Positions 44,769 through 57,428 of a DNA stretch of 64,000 bases are shown here, in pieces (position 1 is the first letter of the stretch; every line of letters starts with the position of its first letter). This DNA comes from Owenia fusiformis (taxonomy: Eukaryota > Annelida > Polychaeta > Sabellida > Oweniidae). The notes under the pieces are model-generated. The model saw nothing but the letters and a program-made list of their open reading frames with translations, did not search any database and was not told the DNA's origin. Location: positions 64,001 to 128,000 of the forward strand of contig CAIIXF020000679.1 of NCBI GenBank assembly GCA_903813345.2, given 5' to 3'. The position numbers were made by a program, and so were the translations under genes.

Positions 44769-45815
44769 CTTGGTTCTGGACAATTAAATCAAAATCATAC
44801 CTGTGTCCAAATACAGCTAACCAACTTTTCAGCTCACCTACCAGCACAGCTTTTCAGTACTTCTTATCAGCTCATCACAGCCCAATCAGCAAGGCAAATG
44901 ACATCTGACAATTTTGTGTATTGAGCATTAGATGTATAACTCAACCTAATTACATAATGTAATTTATCTTTTCATAATCAACTTATTCCTAGCTATGCAG
45001 ATTAAATTTGCAATCACATCAAGGATATTTTTGGTTAAATTGCAATATTTAAATAATGCTTGTAATTTGGTATAATGGAATATCACATAGATAATGTTTA
45101 TTATTTTAATTATTTGATAATACTAGATGAAAATAAGGCATACAAAATAATCTAAGCCATGAATGCACATTATTCGACCAATTCAACATCCCACATGTCA
45201 TGCTCATCCAGTATTATAAGTGTTTATAGAACATATGTACTATACTATTTGCGTTTATCATGCTCTGTTACTATGGCAACCAATCATGTTCAGACTCATT
45301 ACATTAAAGAATTACATCAGCATCCATGACCTCTATAAATATAACTGTGACTGATCCTGTAAAATGACATTTCTAGGAAATTATCACCAAAAAGTGCCAC
45401 GCCTACTTTTGAGTGGATAGAGTGATGGTCACCTAATAAAATATAGTCCAGAGTCAAATATATCATATAATTCATCAAATTAATCATGTTATCTTATTAA
45501 ACACTCCCCATATATGTTTTAAGGGTAACTTTATGTTAATTTCTAAATGATTTGAAGAGAAATGGCAACATCAGTTAGTATAGGAAGCTTCAAATTTACT
45601 GAAGTATTAAAGATTTTGAGCATTTAAGTTGTGTTGCTATGGTAACCAATTTACCAATTTATATCAAACTTGCTGTGACAACTGAACTATATAAAGGTGC
45701 ACGATCCCTGAAAATTTTATTGTGATTGCAGTTACATAACAGAAATTATTAATGTTTATCACAGTACCCCTTCATAAAATTACCCAATGGGGGTATAAAT
45801 GGTGATTTAAAGGTT
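44769..45815. other. Intergenic/intron, no gene seen
   Basis: AT-rich, nothing supported. Confidence 0.5.
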
Positions 45816-45817
45816 TT

Positions 45818-46915
45818 CCACCACTTAGATTTTTCTAGATTTTTCTAGATTTTTGATATGTCATTTTACCTACCAATGGTTATTGATTACACTAGGTTTA
45901 CATTTTGTTGCAATTTTTTCATTTATTTGTGAATATTTACAACGGTTTTACTGGAGTAATCATAATTTTCTAGTATTTCATTACCATCTTCATTTTACGT
46001 AATTACTTATATACAGCACAATTTTTGGTACAGTGACATTTTTGGTTAGTACTTTTATTGCTATATAGAACTTCAACGATGTGCGTTTTATTTTCTCTTT
46101 ACAGTTGATGTGTAATTTTAGTTCCTTTCTGACAAGTTAGAAACTAGCCATTTCAATATTGTAATATTGAATCACAAACAATATAATTGAGATGTCGTAT
46201 TGGAAATCATTTTTCTCTTACATGTATTGTAATGAATTCATTGTGAATCTCATGCCGTTTGATCTTGCTGGGTTGGATTGTGATAATCATTCGTGAATGG
46301 TGGGAAATCAGAAGGTGTGTTAAAGAGTGATATCTTTGTGTTTTGTGATCAAAGTTTTGGATATCTGAAAGTCGATAGTGTAATGCATCCCTTGATGTCC
46401 TGTAGTATATTGGCTGAGACTTCTTAGGGCAATGGACTATGCGGTGCCATAATATCACGATGAAATTAAACGACCTATCGAACTCATCTAGTCTAAAGAA
46501 TCCGACGCAATGTTATTAAGTCTATGGTGGCAAGACTTTTTCGCATTAATTTGGGCGAATTGAAAAACATTCCACGGGGAATCTTCTATAACAGTTGTTT
46601 ACAAACATTACTCACTGCAAAGTATAACATCAATTTGAATGTTTCTGTCTTGCGGCTTTTTACCGTTTACGTTTACGTTCCACCAACCAACAGGGAGAAC
46701 CTAACTAAATGCTATAACATGCCTGTTCCCAAACAAACGATCTGTCTTCTAGAAAAAACTAAGATCTAGAGTTGTGGTAAATATTTTGCTATCATGCCAT
46801 CATAGCCCAGAATGTCATCCGTCAGTCAAAAAGGTTTGAATCAAAACTTCCCATGAAAATCAAAAGATCTCACCTGTTGAGCACGCCATCTATATATAAA
46901 TCATGTCAAAAATCA
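45818..46915. repeat. Segmental duplication, copy 1
   Basis: From about 45,960 (cataattttctagtatttca) to 46,915 this segment matches 47,138-48,950. Copy 2 has an extra 0.87 kb in the middle (after tataacaccgatctgg, about 47,803-48,675). The first 140 bp are repeat block R inverted. Frames of 60-83 codons shared by both copies are not protein-like. Confidence 0.85.
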
Positions 46916-46995
46916 GATGGAGGCATGTCAAAGTATTAATAATGTATAATTATACAAATGCATATACAAGTATATTTACTTATTGTTCATTCCAG

Positions 46996-47048
46996 ATGCA
47001 CAGTGGAATAAACTATTTAGGGCTATTTATTCGGTATATCTACAGTAG
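46996..47048 (+). CDS. Candidate alternative terminal exon A
   Basis: Acceptor tattgttcattccag followed by AT GCA CAG TGG. With the phase-1 G of exon 4 it reads Asp-Ala-Gln-Trp and ends after 17 residues at TAG. The acceptor region is homologous to that at 52,200, so one of the two is a duplicate. The coding content is too short for independent proof. Confidence 0.3.
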
Positions 47049-47137
47049 TATATATAAATGGTAATGTATTTGAATAAACGCATCATCAATGAAAAAGGTC
47101 TATATCTTTTATTATATCATCGCTAAGTACTCCCTAT

Positions 47138-48960
47138 CATAATTTTCTAGTATTCCATTACCACCTTCACACATTTAACGTAATTACTTATATATAGCAC
47201 AATTTTTGGTACAGAGAAATTTTTGATTAGTACATTTATTGCTATTTGGAACTCCAACGATGTGCGTTTTATTTTCTCTTTACAGTTGATGTGTAATTTT
47301 AGTTGCTTTCTGACAAGTTAGAAACTAGCCATTTCAATATTGTAATATTGAATCACAAACAATATAATTGAGATGTTATATTAGAAATCATTTTCTCTTA
47401 CATGTATTGTAATGAATTCATTGTGAATCTCATGCCGTTTGATCTTGCTGGGTTGGATTGTGATAATCATTCGTGAATGGTGGGAAATCAGAAGGTGTGT
47501 TAAAGAGTGATATCTTTGTATTTTGTGATGAAAGTTTTGGATATCTGAAAGTCGATAGTGTAATGTATCCCTTGATGCCCTGTAGTATATTGGCTGGGAC
47601 TTCTTGGGGCAATGGACTATGCGGTGTCACGAGGAAGTCAACCGACCTATCGAACTCATCTAGTCTAAAGAATCCGACGCAATGTTATTAAGTCTATGGT
47701 GGCAAGACTTTTTCGCATTGATATGGGCGAATTGAAAAACATCCCAAGGGGGAATCTTCTATAACAGTTTTGTTTACAAAGATTACTCACTGCAAAGTAT
47801 AACACCGATCTGGCCAATATATCCTCGTTTCATTAGTGCTCACAAGGGCGAACGTATACTAAAATTTAAATGTTTTTTGAGTACTTCATATCCAGCAATC
47901 GTAATGTTAAATCGGACATCACCTTATCTCCTAACTGGTACTATTACTGAGATTTCGTATCAACACTTTAGTCTACTAAATTATTGTTTAAAACTCATAT
48001 ATGTGAGCGTTAATGCAGGGGCATTTCATACAGCCTATAAACACCGCCCTTTCATTAAATGTGTTTTCTGGTTTCCTTAATTTCGCCAATTTCTTAAGAA
48101 ATTGATGGATAATTTGAAGATTATATGATCAGACACATAAACATGGCATATACCACATAAGTTTCTCATATTTAGTTGTTTTTAGTTGCTGTTTTTTGTT
48201 GAACCATAATATTACGTACATGGATAACGTATTTTATTTACAAGTAGGCTGCATCTTGTATTAGACCAACATAGCATCAAGTTTCACTAGAGCTGCTAAG
48301 AACACTTCTTATCAGATGTGTTGACAGCTCTCCTGATAAAGAAAGTGACCGGAGATTTCTGGATTTGTTGAATTAAAAAAATTAAGCAATCAAATGACCA
48401 AATTGAAACAGTTTATGTAAAAATAGAAACATTTATATTTATCCTAACTTTTGTTTATTTCAGATAGTAATGTATAATGTGCAGCAAAGCTGCAAAAACT
48501 ACAAAACAAACTAAAATATACAAAAGTTAGGATAAATATAAATGTTTCTATTTTTGAATAAACTGTTTCGATTTGGTCATTTGATTGCTTTCGAGGTACT
48601 CGAAAAAACATTTAAAATTTTACTGTAATACAATTAACGTGCCTCGTTCGCAATATCAATGTATTTGTCGTGGGGCCTTTTACCGTTTACGTTCCATCAA
48701 CCGATAGGGAGAACACAACTAAATGCTATAACATGCCTGTTCCCATACAAACGATCTGTCTTCTAGAAAAACTAAGAGTTGTAGTAAATGTTTTGCTATC
48801 ATGCCATCATAGCCCAGAATGTCATCCGTCAGTCTAAAAAGTTTGAATCAAAACTTCACATGAAAATCAAAAGATCTCACATGTTGAGTACGCCATCTAT
48901 ATATAAATCATGTCAAAAATTGACATTCCTTTTTGACGGATGGAGGCAAGTCAAAATATT
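47138..48960. repeat. Segmental duplication, copy 2
   Basis: Direct copy of 45,960-46,915 at roughly 95 percent by eye, split by 47,803-48,675. That extra segment contains a foldback at 48,379-48,590. Whether it is an insertion here or a deletion in copy 1 is undetermined. Confidence 0.85.
48379..48590. other. Long inverted repeat (hairpin)
   Basis: aattaagcaatcaaatgacc through tatttatcctaacttttgt (48,379-48,453) pairs with acaaaagttaggataaatat through ggtcatttgattgcttt (48,521-48,590). The loop is about 65 nt. Stem about 75 bp, nearly perfect. Confidence 0.85.
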
Positions 48961-49042
48961 ACTTAATGTGTAGCCATCTATATATAAATCATGTCAAAAA
49001 TTGACATTCCTTTTTGACGGATGGAGGCAAGTCAAAATATTA
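48893..49042. repeat. 70-bp tandem duplication
   Basis: gccatctatatataaatcat through gaggcaagtcaaaatatta occurs twice in tandem (48,892 and 48,973). Confidence 0.9.
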
Positions 49043-50229
49043 AGTGTGTTATTAATAGGGGTGGGACGATGACCCGATGAGTAGATTCCCCGCGGGTTGA
49101 GGCCTTCGGGTTTACCCGAATCGACTCCTCTAGTCTAAGATAACTTATTATACGAATGCATACACTGGGCGAAGTGACCAAATATAAACAATTTTAATCA
49201 CAAATAATCAGTGAAAAATGATTATTATCTGGTTAAAACCTATTATCGAGACTATTATTGGTGGTTATCGCTGATTATCAAGACTTATTAATCAACAATA
49301 ACCGGTGTTTTCACTGGTTATTACGATAATCAGTTCTTATTAATGTGTAGCCAATGGCAAAAATTCCAACTGATTATTATGTCAAGTGATTATTCACCCA
49401 ACTGGTTATCGCTTTGTTTTCATTAGCAATTAAGAACCGTCTGCCATTTATGCATCTAGCGCTTTTAATTATTATCCGTTGAATAAACAAACTATAGCCT
49501 TTGTCTAGCTAAAGAATATGAATTTTTGCGGAATTGAATTTTTTATTCAAACATCATTTTTTTTAATTCATTATCAACCGAACAAAAAATAAAAGAAACA
49601 CATTTTTAGAATTTCATTTAATGTTAGATTTTATTTAGCTGTCCAACTTCAATTACCAGGATTCGAGATTTTTCATTAGCAATTATCATGCAGCAGATTT
49701 CTGCAATTCAATCAATAGTTTATACTAATTAGTAGTAATTAAAGAATATCACCAAGAAAATATTTTATCATCGTGTAGAAAGTCCAATCTAAAATCTGGT
49801 AAATGTGTTGCGTTTATTGAAGCAATAACGTTGTGATACCACTGTAAAACTATAATTAAAATGTTTGATATGAAATCCGATTGTCAGGAATAAGAAATAC
49901 ACATCAATACTTTTACATAATATCCAGTGTATTGAAATAAGATGTTATAACAAAGGCAATTGAAAAACTTCAATCTCAGTGAAACTAGTAGTGAAACTCC
50001 CTGAATCTGTTAAAGGGAAGCTTTCATTCAAGCACTGAAATCTAAGTTTAAGAGGAAGAATTCAGTATCCCGTGTGTTCACTACCCCCTCCCATCCCCAA
50101 TTATTTAACTATGCTCCAATGTGTTTCATTTCTGAGTTTAATAAATGCAATCAATATGATAGTTCTATATAACTCATTATTACCGTAGAGCAAATGTGCG
50201 CAAGGTTAAATTTTAATCTTTTTGAAAAA
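49043..50229. other. AT-rich repeats, no gene seen
   Basis: Includes a loosely repeated gattatc/ggttatc tract at 49,215-49,400, echoed at 51,975-52,145. The tracts may be the two ends of one old insertion (49.1-52.15 kb), since the duplicated 'ttattgttcattccag' boundary lies just outside the right one. Confidence 0.4.
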
Positions 50230-50530
50230 TGTTAATTAGTTGCTTGGATGGTAGATTGTTTGTTTGATTGTTTATTAGCACGATTGATTGCTTGATTGGC
50301 CGTTTACTTGCAAACATTCTTTCTTTGTTGCTTTGCTGCTTCCTTGGTTTCTTGCATTAGAGTTTAATTAGCTACTTGCTTGGTTGGTTTGTCGGCTGTT
50401 TGCTTGCTTTATTTGTAAGTTGCATGGTTTGCTTTTTTACTTGGTTAGTTTCCTGCTTGCTTGGATGGTCGTTTGCTTGGTTGCTTGGTTGGTTACTTGC
50501 GTGGTTGGTTGCTGAGTTATTGATTTGAAA
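50230..50530. repeat. Degenerate 'ttgcttggttgg' tract
   Basis: Low-complexity tetranucleotide-like repeat. The Asn/Gln/Pro/Ser-rich frame on the minus strand is its by-product. Confidence 0.8.
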
Positions 50531-50544
50531 CTTTCTAAATATCC

Positions 50545-50833
50545 ATAAGCGTAGCCAAGGAGGAGGGGGGTTGCGAAAACCAATAAAAATCAAACCCTGA
50601 GAATGAGGACTCAAAGAGCTTTTAAATGCTTTTTATTTGAAGCTTCTAGCTCACTTTGGAAGGAACTTGCATCCAGTTTTTGTAAAATTCAATATAAAAA
50701 TCATTTTTGGCTTGTTTATGTCATAATCGCACCCCCTGTTTATGTCACAATCGCACCCCCCCCCCCCGACTGAAAAGCGAAATATTTTTGACAATTGCAC
50801 TCCCCCTGACTGAAAGCTGGCTACGCCCCTGAT
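50545..50833. mobile_element. MITE with GCGTAGCCA ends
   Basis: The left end gcgtagccaaggaggagggg faces ctggctacgcccctg on the right, an inverted repeat of the widespread aggggcgtagccag type. Inside are two direct copies of gtttatgtcataatcgcacc and a C-run. Confidence 0.7.
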
Positions 50834-52199
50834 ATCTGTTATTGGCCATCAATAAACTATATTTATATTGTGAGCATTTATGGGTTTTGATAACAATAGG
50901 CTTTATACATGTATAATTAATCAAATTTCATATTGTATCATGTTGGCTAAATCGTTTCAAGTGAAGAATTACTGAATTAAGAACTGTAATCTGGGTTTGC
51001 TTAGTTTGAGCCAGGGAACAAAATGTAATCAGACGGACGGATTAATTAATGTTTGTTTTGATAAATGAGTATTATAGGTTATAGGCAGTATCATGGGAAC
51101 CAAGTAATCGTGTATAGGATTATTTTTTGTTTACTTCAGAATTGAGTGAACCATCTGTAGTTTTAAAATCAAGATCAATAAATACATCTAATCAAGATCA
51201 AATATTAGAAATCTATTTTTGACTGGACAAATTCTTGTTCTCGAATGTCAAACAGAACCTTCATTATTATCATTATTGTCGTTATTACATTACTTTTGTA
51301 CATTATTACATACACAGTAAACGCGACCCGATCGGGGAGTGGATTCAGGTTTTTGTTATCTCTTTATGCATGTTTTATTGCCAAATTAATATAAAAACAA
51401 GCTGGAGAAACATAAGTTTTTATTTTGTACTTTGTTACCACACGTCAAAAAGCGCATTTGAAGTTCAGAAAATGTAAGAAGACTTGGCTAGACATTATGT
51501 ACTTATATATTTATATGTTACGTATTTATTTTGTATTCAATTCGAATTCTGTTCACTCGCACTTCCTGAACCACCCCCACCCCTTGGCTACGGGTATAAG
51601 TACTTTCAGCACACGGAGAGAATAACATTAGACTTCTGCAATGCAACTACATGTACATGTAATAAGAGACCTAAAATGAAAAAATGTAATGTAAGAATAT
51701 ACAATTGTAGCCCATCACAAAGTTCATTTATTTCATAAAAGCGTCAAGGGACAATGCCTCTAAACACTAAGATAAACAAATTAACTTCCGTAGAAACATC
51801 CTGTTGTGGAAAAAAGGCTTTTCACAACGGATTAGAATAGCCAGTCTGTCTAATTGTATAATATATTACATACATTTTAAATTCCTTTATACTTCTTTTA
51901 TACAGGTTGATCATTTTATTTAGACAAGAGATTGTATTCCAGCAGTGTCATTTGTAATTAGCCCTTTGAAGTTTAATCAGTCACAATAATCAGTTGGTCG
52001 GTTATTCAGTAAAGAAAAAAGTGATTATCGCAAGGCCATGCCTGTTGCCATTATATCTAGCCTTTAAAAGTTATAATTAGGTCAGGATCAGACTGTGTCT
52101 GGTTATTAATGATTATTCTAAAAAATTAATCGCTGATTATTATGTGTTAATTCCAACCTGTTTGTCTAGTGATATAGATTTACTTATTGTTCATTCCAG
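50834..52199. other. Intergenic/intron, no gene seen
   Basis: Frames at 51,235-51,738 overlap each other and show no protein-like pattern. Confidence 0.5.
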
Positions 52200-52210
52200 A
52201 TGAACAGTAA
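52200..52210 (+). CDS. Candidate alternative terminal exon B
   Basis: The same acceptor sequence (ttattgttcattccag), then AT GAA CAG TAA. With exon 4 this gives Asp-Glu-Gln-stop, making a 263-aa protein. The choice between A and B, or a terminal exon elsewhere, cannot be made from sequence alone. Confidence 0.3.
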
Positions 52211-52734
52211 ACGTCAGGGTTCGATGGGAACGTTATACGACACAATACATGGAGTAACTAGATGCAGGCTGGACAATACATTACACCAAGTGTGGTCGGT
52301 GATCCTAAAAATTTAGACAGAATTATTATAAAGTTTACCCTGCAAAAGCATTGATACCCCCTCTTACCTGTACGTGATGCTGTGAAATGTGTAGTATATT
52401 GTTAACTATACACAAATATCTAGTTATTCAATACCAAACATTTTTGGAGACGATTGGAATACTTAGCTTCTTCCCCGAAGCGCATGTCTAAGTCTAAACA
52501 AAATAAATAAATATGTGATAATGATTTGCAAATATATCTAACTGTAACACTGTAGCTAGTCGAATTATGGGGATGCAGGCATGTACATGTAATGTATCGT
52601 AATCATAAGTGCTCGTGTACATTACAGGGAATGGGGTCATTGCAAAAATATAACAGCAAATCGAGGTAAGTGATTTCAGAGTTGCTACTTAACATTGAGT
52701 TTTGAAATATTGCATACATATTCAAATTCATCTA
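52211..52734. other. Intergenic, no gene seen
   Basis: Possible 3' UTR of the PAN-F5/8C gene if terminal exon B is used. An aataaataaat stretch at about 52,502 could act as a polyadenylation signal. Confidence 0.3.
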
Positions 52735-52910
52735 GGGGAGAGCGGGGTAAGATGGAACGCGTGGTAAGACGGAAAGATGGCTTTTAATTAAAGCATTAGT
52801 TGCAGCCGACAAGAAAAGTGTGGTTGAACACAATAACAATTTTTAAACAATTATTCAATAAAAATCCGTCGTTCCGTTTCACCCGCGTTCCGTCTTATCC
52901 CGCTCTCCCC
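52735..52910. mobile_element. 176-bp MITE, TA target duplication
   Basis: The ends ggggagagcggggtaagatg and the complement of ggggagagcgggataagacg are flanked by TA on both sides. Short, non-coding. Confidence 0.85.
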
Positions 52911-53139
52911 TACAAGAACCCTCGTATTCGGATATTTCTCTTTGAAAGACCCTGGCATCGTAAAATTTACATCATTTCTATCGGGCCAGATATTCATCGA
53001 TCCTAGTGCAAAATAATTAAATTCGCCCACTTGAGAAGAATTCGAGAAACTTGCCAAGTCAAGCTCAAACATTCCAACCCTGACTCTACAGAAGTAAAGT
53101 AAAAATTCATCTTTATAACACAAAGCCTAAGTGGCCTAA
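52911..53139. other. Spacer, no gene seen
   Basis: Nothing supported. Confidence 0.4.
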
Positions 53140-53372
53140 ATTTTGCGATTTTGCACCCCCTTGGGTGAGCCCAGAAAAAAAGTTGGGCCCAAAAAGTGGG
53201 CCTTTTTTAGCATTACTGGGCCTTTTAAGGCCTTGTTTTTTATTTTAGGCCAAATTTTGAAGCAAACGGGCCTTAAATTTTCAAAACTTGAGCCCACTTT
53301 TTGGTTTTAGGGGCCCAAATTTTTTTAAAGTTTGCCCCCCCCCCCCTTGTTGGTTCCCAGATCCGCCCCTGT
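53140..53372. repeat. GGCC-rich dispersed repeat, copy 3
   Basis: gcccagaaaaaaagttgggc, gggcctttttt and taggggcccaaatt blocks with the end ggttcccagatccgcccctg, matching copies 1 and 2. Confidence 0.75.
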
Positions 53373-54810
53373 ATACGTACTGATTATGCCTGTTTATCAA
53401 ATATTGATGAAAAAAGTAATCTATGCTTACATTTTTGGTAATAAACTTAAAATTTAAATTTGCCGCTTAAAGCATATTTTTGTTGAAATTCAACAGGGCC
53501 ATTTTTAGTTAATCGGGCGACCAGATTCTTTTGAAAAAATGAGATTTGCATTGTTTTCCAATTAGACAAATGAGTAAACATGATTAGCTCGAAATCTAAC
53601 GGTGAGATTTTGTTTTAAAAAATCATGGATATCAAGGCTAAAGATAGCTATACAATAAACATAAAAAAGCAATGCTTGGACTCTTCATATTCACACAAAA
53701 AATTAATTAATAAATGAGGTTTGATATTTGTGAGAATAAGTTGTACGAGTCGCAATGCTCTACAAACACCAGACTACAGGATGGATTAGGATCAATGACA
53801 CACATAAAAATTAATTTAAAAATATTTCATGATAATTATCTCAAAGAAAAGCAGTTAGCGAAGGATACATTTCATTACACTCAATAAATAGTTATCACTT
53901 TTGACTATATATACATATCTCATGGGAATGTATTTCCATCTGCTCAATATATCACATTTTAGCTTCGAAAATCACAATCGTTGGATAATACATTTGTCTC
54001 AGAATGATAGGCCACCCTGTAGCAATGTAGCTTTCACTTGAAGTGTACCCTTGAGAATAATGAACTTACTTTCAAATTGGTCTTGCTTTTGTGGTGTATG
54101 TGGCTTTTTAGCAAATCTGCCACGCTCATTTCTTTCCAGAACCATCTTGTTCACATGTAACACTAGGCTATACGCGCATGTATAGACAGATGACATAGAT
54201 ATACATAAAAATTATATATTGCACCTGTATTTACTTACATGGGAATATTCCCTTTGGAAAAATGCAAATGCATGAACATATATTTTCATCTTATATATGA
54301 CTTCAAGCTAACATATCATTTCATATTTATATTTTCATAGTTAGTCTAACATAAATAATAGATCCATGAGAACAATATTCTTTGTTTTCTTAAAAATTGA
54401 TGGGTTTACTGTGAATTCAATAAATTACAATTTGCAAGGGGTAAGTATACTGTATGACCTTAGTTGCAAAGTACTGTTTATATGTGCAGCTCAATAGCAT
54501 AAAATATGTTGAATGAAGCATATGTTAGGGATTAGTCGTGTGACACACAAACTGACCAATACATGAGGGTATTAGCTACTTTTCACAGAAACCAAAGGAG
54601 GACAGTGCTTTTATTTCAACTGGGAGCTTACCTCCACACGACTGATCATGCGACCATGGTGTTGGGTCCCTTTAAAAAGTACTTACACTCGATTTTGTTA
54701 TGCCAGACAACTTGCCAGCGGTGTGCTTCTGACATTCTTCTGATAAAATCAAGTAAATATATCGAAATAAGGGGAAAGCGGGGGGAAAGTTATTTTAAGT
54801 CTGGGAGAAA
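53373..54810. other. Intergenic, no gene seen
   Basis: Frames of 65 and 104 codons here show no family pattern and no splice support. Confidence 0.5.
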
Positions 54811-55040
54811 AATACGAACGGCACAAATTTGCGTTCGGTCGTTTGGAATAGCGAACAATTCATTTTCTTCCATGTAATCTGTCATTGAACCAAATAAATG
54901 TGCGTTCGATAGAGTTCTGCACATACGAACGACGTGAATTTACGATCGGTCAAATAAAATAGCGAATGTTAGTTTTTCTTCCATGTAAATCTGTTATTGA
55001 AGTAAAGGAATATGCGTTCGATAAAACACTGCATAAGTGA
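54811..55040. repeat. 110-bp tandem duplication
   Basis: Two diverged units: atacgaacggcacaaatttg to gcgttcgatagagttctgca (54,811-54,922), then atacgaacgacgtgaattta to gcgttcgataaaacactgca (54,923-55,034). Confidence 0.85.
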
Positions 55041-55181
55041 AAATACAAAAACAAACAAAACTTCGACTTTTCGGTAAGATTTTGTTATTTTAAATCTTTT
55101 GAGGCGGAGAAACAACGTGTAGGGTTTGTCACGGGCGCAAAGAATAACCCCGAGGCGCATTTCTTTGATTGCAATTGTTTG

Positions 55182-55196
55182 GAGGCGCAGCGCCTC
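55182..55196. other. Perfect palindrome GAGGCGCAGCGCCTC
   Basis: 7-bp arms around a central A, in an otherwise AT-rich area with several 'gaggcg' words nearby (55,100-55,200). Confidence 0.6.
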
Positions 55197-55659
55197 AGTA
55201 AGTTCAGGGGGAGAGCACAGATTTCTAATAAAGATTTGCTTACTTTGGTCATTTTTTCGGGAAAAATCATCTACAAATTCTCAGGAGTTCAAATTTGACC
55301 TTAAATTTGAGATTTGACCTCTGGTGGAACTTCAGCTACCTACAAAAGGTCCAAGGAGTTCGCTTTTGAAATTTTTGTATTTAAGGATTTAGACCCTGGA
55401 ATCAGTGCAATATGGAATAACAATTTCTTGAAAGTGTTTCTTTCCAAAATTTGCACGAGATGCAGAATATCGAGTGCTAATTTTAGGAAGTAACGCCTGG
55501 AAGGAATAGTCATTACACAATGCATTGAGTCTTGGGCTTTAATTCTTTCTTAAATTTCTTTCTTCACATTGTAAAATATTAACTACCATGTCACCTAATT
55601 GATACGAAATCACTAAAAGAACATATATTTCAATGAAATTATTTGCAAGGGTAAGTTGG

Positions 55660-56790
55660 AAATGCATCAATTTCAATACGTTGAGTCAACTTGTCACGAT
55701 TACACGTTACAACACACGGAATGAACTTGCAGTGATTGATTATTTTATGCATTTCAGTTATTTGAAACATTGTATTCGGATCGGCTTGAATCGGACACAC
55801 CTTGATGTGAATCAAATTAAGGTCAGCTTAATAACAAAAGAACTAACGTACTTAACTCTAAAAGAGTAAACATTTTAAGGTCAAGGACATCAAATTATGT
55901 CATAATCTTTACTATCTTAGTTCTCAAAGTTCGAGACTACAGATTGATATTTTGAATTAAAAGTCAGCATATACATTTCTCTGAAGATTCTACACATATT
56001 AGCAATTTACTACCTATGAAGATTCTGCACCAGTTTTGAGATATCAGAGCTCAAAAACGTGAAAAAAGGTCAAATTTCGACATTTTCGGGGTCAAATTTC
56101 GACTTGCTTCAAATTGAACAAATCTTTTTTCTATCATCATCTACAAGTTGATAGGAGTTATGTATTCGAGATTTGACGTTTGGCTGGCCTTCAATTTGTC
56201 CAAAAGGCATTCGGGCCTCCCTAAGATAGCTTTTAATCTTGATGTCCAGTTTCATTGAGAACCATCGATAAAAAGTAAAGATTGTGAATAAATACACAAA
56301 AATAGAAAAATCCCATTTATTTACATTTTATTTCTTTATATCCCATTTGATATTTTACATATTCATAATTGTACGTTATTGCTAAAATATTTGAACGATG
56401 AAAAAAATATTCAAAGTTGATATAAATGTTAGAAGTTGATACCGAGGCTACACAATTGAAAATAGTTGCTAAACATCCGGATATATCCAATATTTTTTAA
56501 CTTCTACCTTTAGTAAAAAAATCACTCGTGATACAAGGATTAGTAGTACAGATACTAAGTCGTCTTCGACGATTAAATAAAATGTAGAATTTATAACAAA
56601 TGAAGCTACATTAAAGTATTACTGCAAAGACGGGAGTTTTGATTCATATGACTTACATTCTCCGACATAAGGTGGATGCAGTGATTGGTTATTTCATGCA
56701 CTACAGGTTTTTGAAATACTGTAATCGGATTGGCTGGAATCGGACACACCTTGCCTAGATTGCTTTGTAACTAAATGTCCCCTTTTGACT
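55660..56790. repeat. Diverged duplicated segment
   Basis: gcagtgattgattattttatgc and gcttgaatcggacacacctt (about 55,729-55,803) recur as gcagtgattggttatttcatgc and gctggaatcggacacacctt (about 56,679-56,753). The DNA between the copies shows no gene. Confidence 0.75.
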
Positions 56791-57428
56791 CGATCACTAT
56801 TCAAATGCTTAGTGATTACAAAATTATAAGATTATTATAGAAAAATTATATTTTTGCCATTAACCAAATATGGACAGGTTTTGGTCAAATGAACGGTTGC
56901 CAAACTTATGAAGGGGTATGTACATGATGGTAGTCCAAATATATGAAAATGGTTGAATTTTGAGGGGCAATAATAATCGTGGGCACAGCCACATCATTCT
57001 CAAATTTTTATGCAACAACATTTAACCCTTATTTTTTGATTGTTTTATACACCTTCTGAAGCTTTTTTGGGACCAAAGAGAACAAGAAAAGCATTCTTTA
57101 TTCTTATTTCAGTTTTGAATTCGGCATTCAAATATCTTTCATGTATGCTTTACATATCTTTGATGCAAGAAAACTGATTGAACCTAATCACAAGGGGTCT
57201 GGTATTTTGGCATTTTGTATTATTTTCTTAGTTTTGTACAACAATGTATTATTTGAATATAATTTCGGTGATAGTGATGTTCTACATCATCAGGTAGTAC
57301 AAAACGCGATTAACATCTGGTTTGTTTTATCAGAAGGAAAAAACGATTGAGGATATGCAAGATTTACGAAATAGATCAGCTCTCATTCATCAAGCAGTCT
57401 AGCTATTTATTCTACAGCTTACGAACAA
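56791..57428. other. Downstream of FkbM gene, no gene seen
   Basis: Nothing supported; a 69-codon frame at 57,141 has no family pattern. Confidence 0.45.

Noticed and set aside
44512-44924. Four overlapping frames of 66-136 codons
   Set aside because: All are readings of the 29-bp minisatellite in different frames.
50372-50614. Asn/Gln/Ser/Pro-rich minus-strand frame
   Set aside because: Low-complexity ttgcttggttgg tract, no start context or family.
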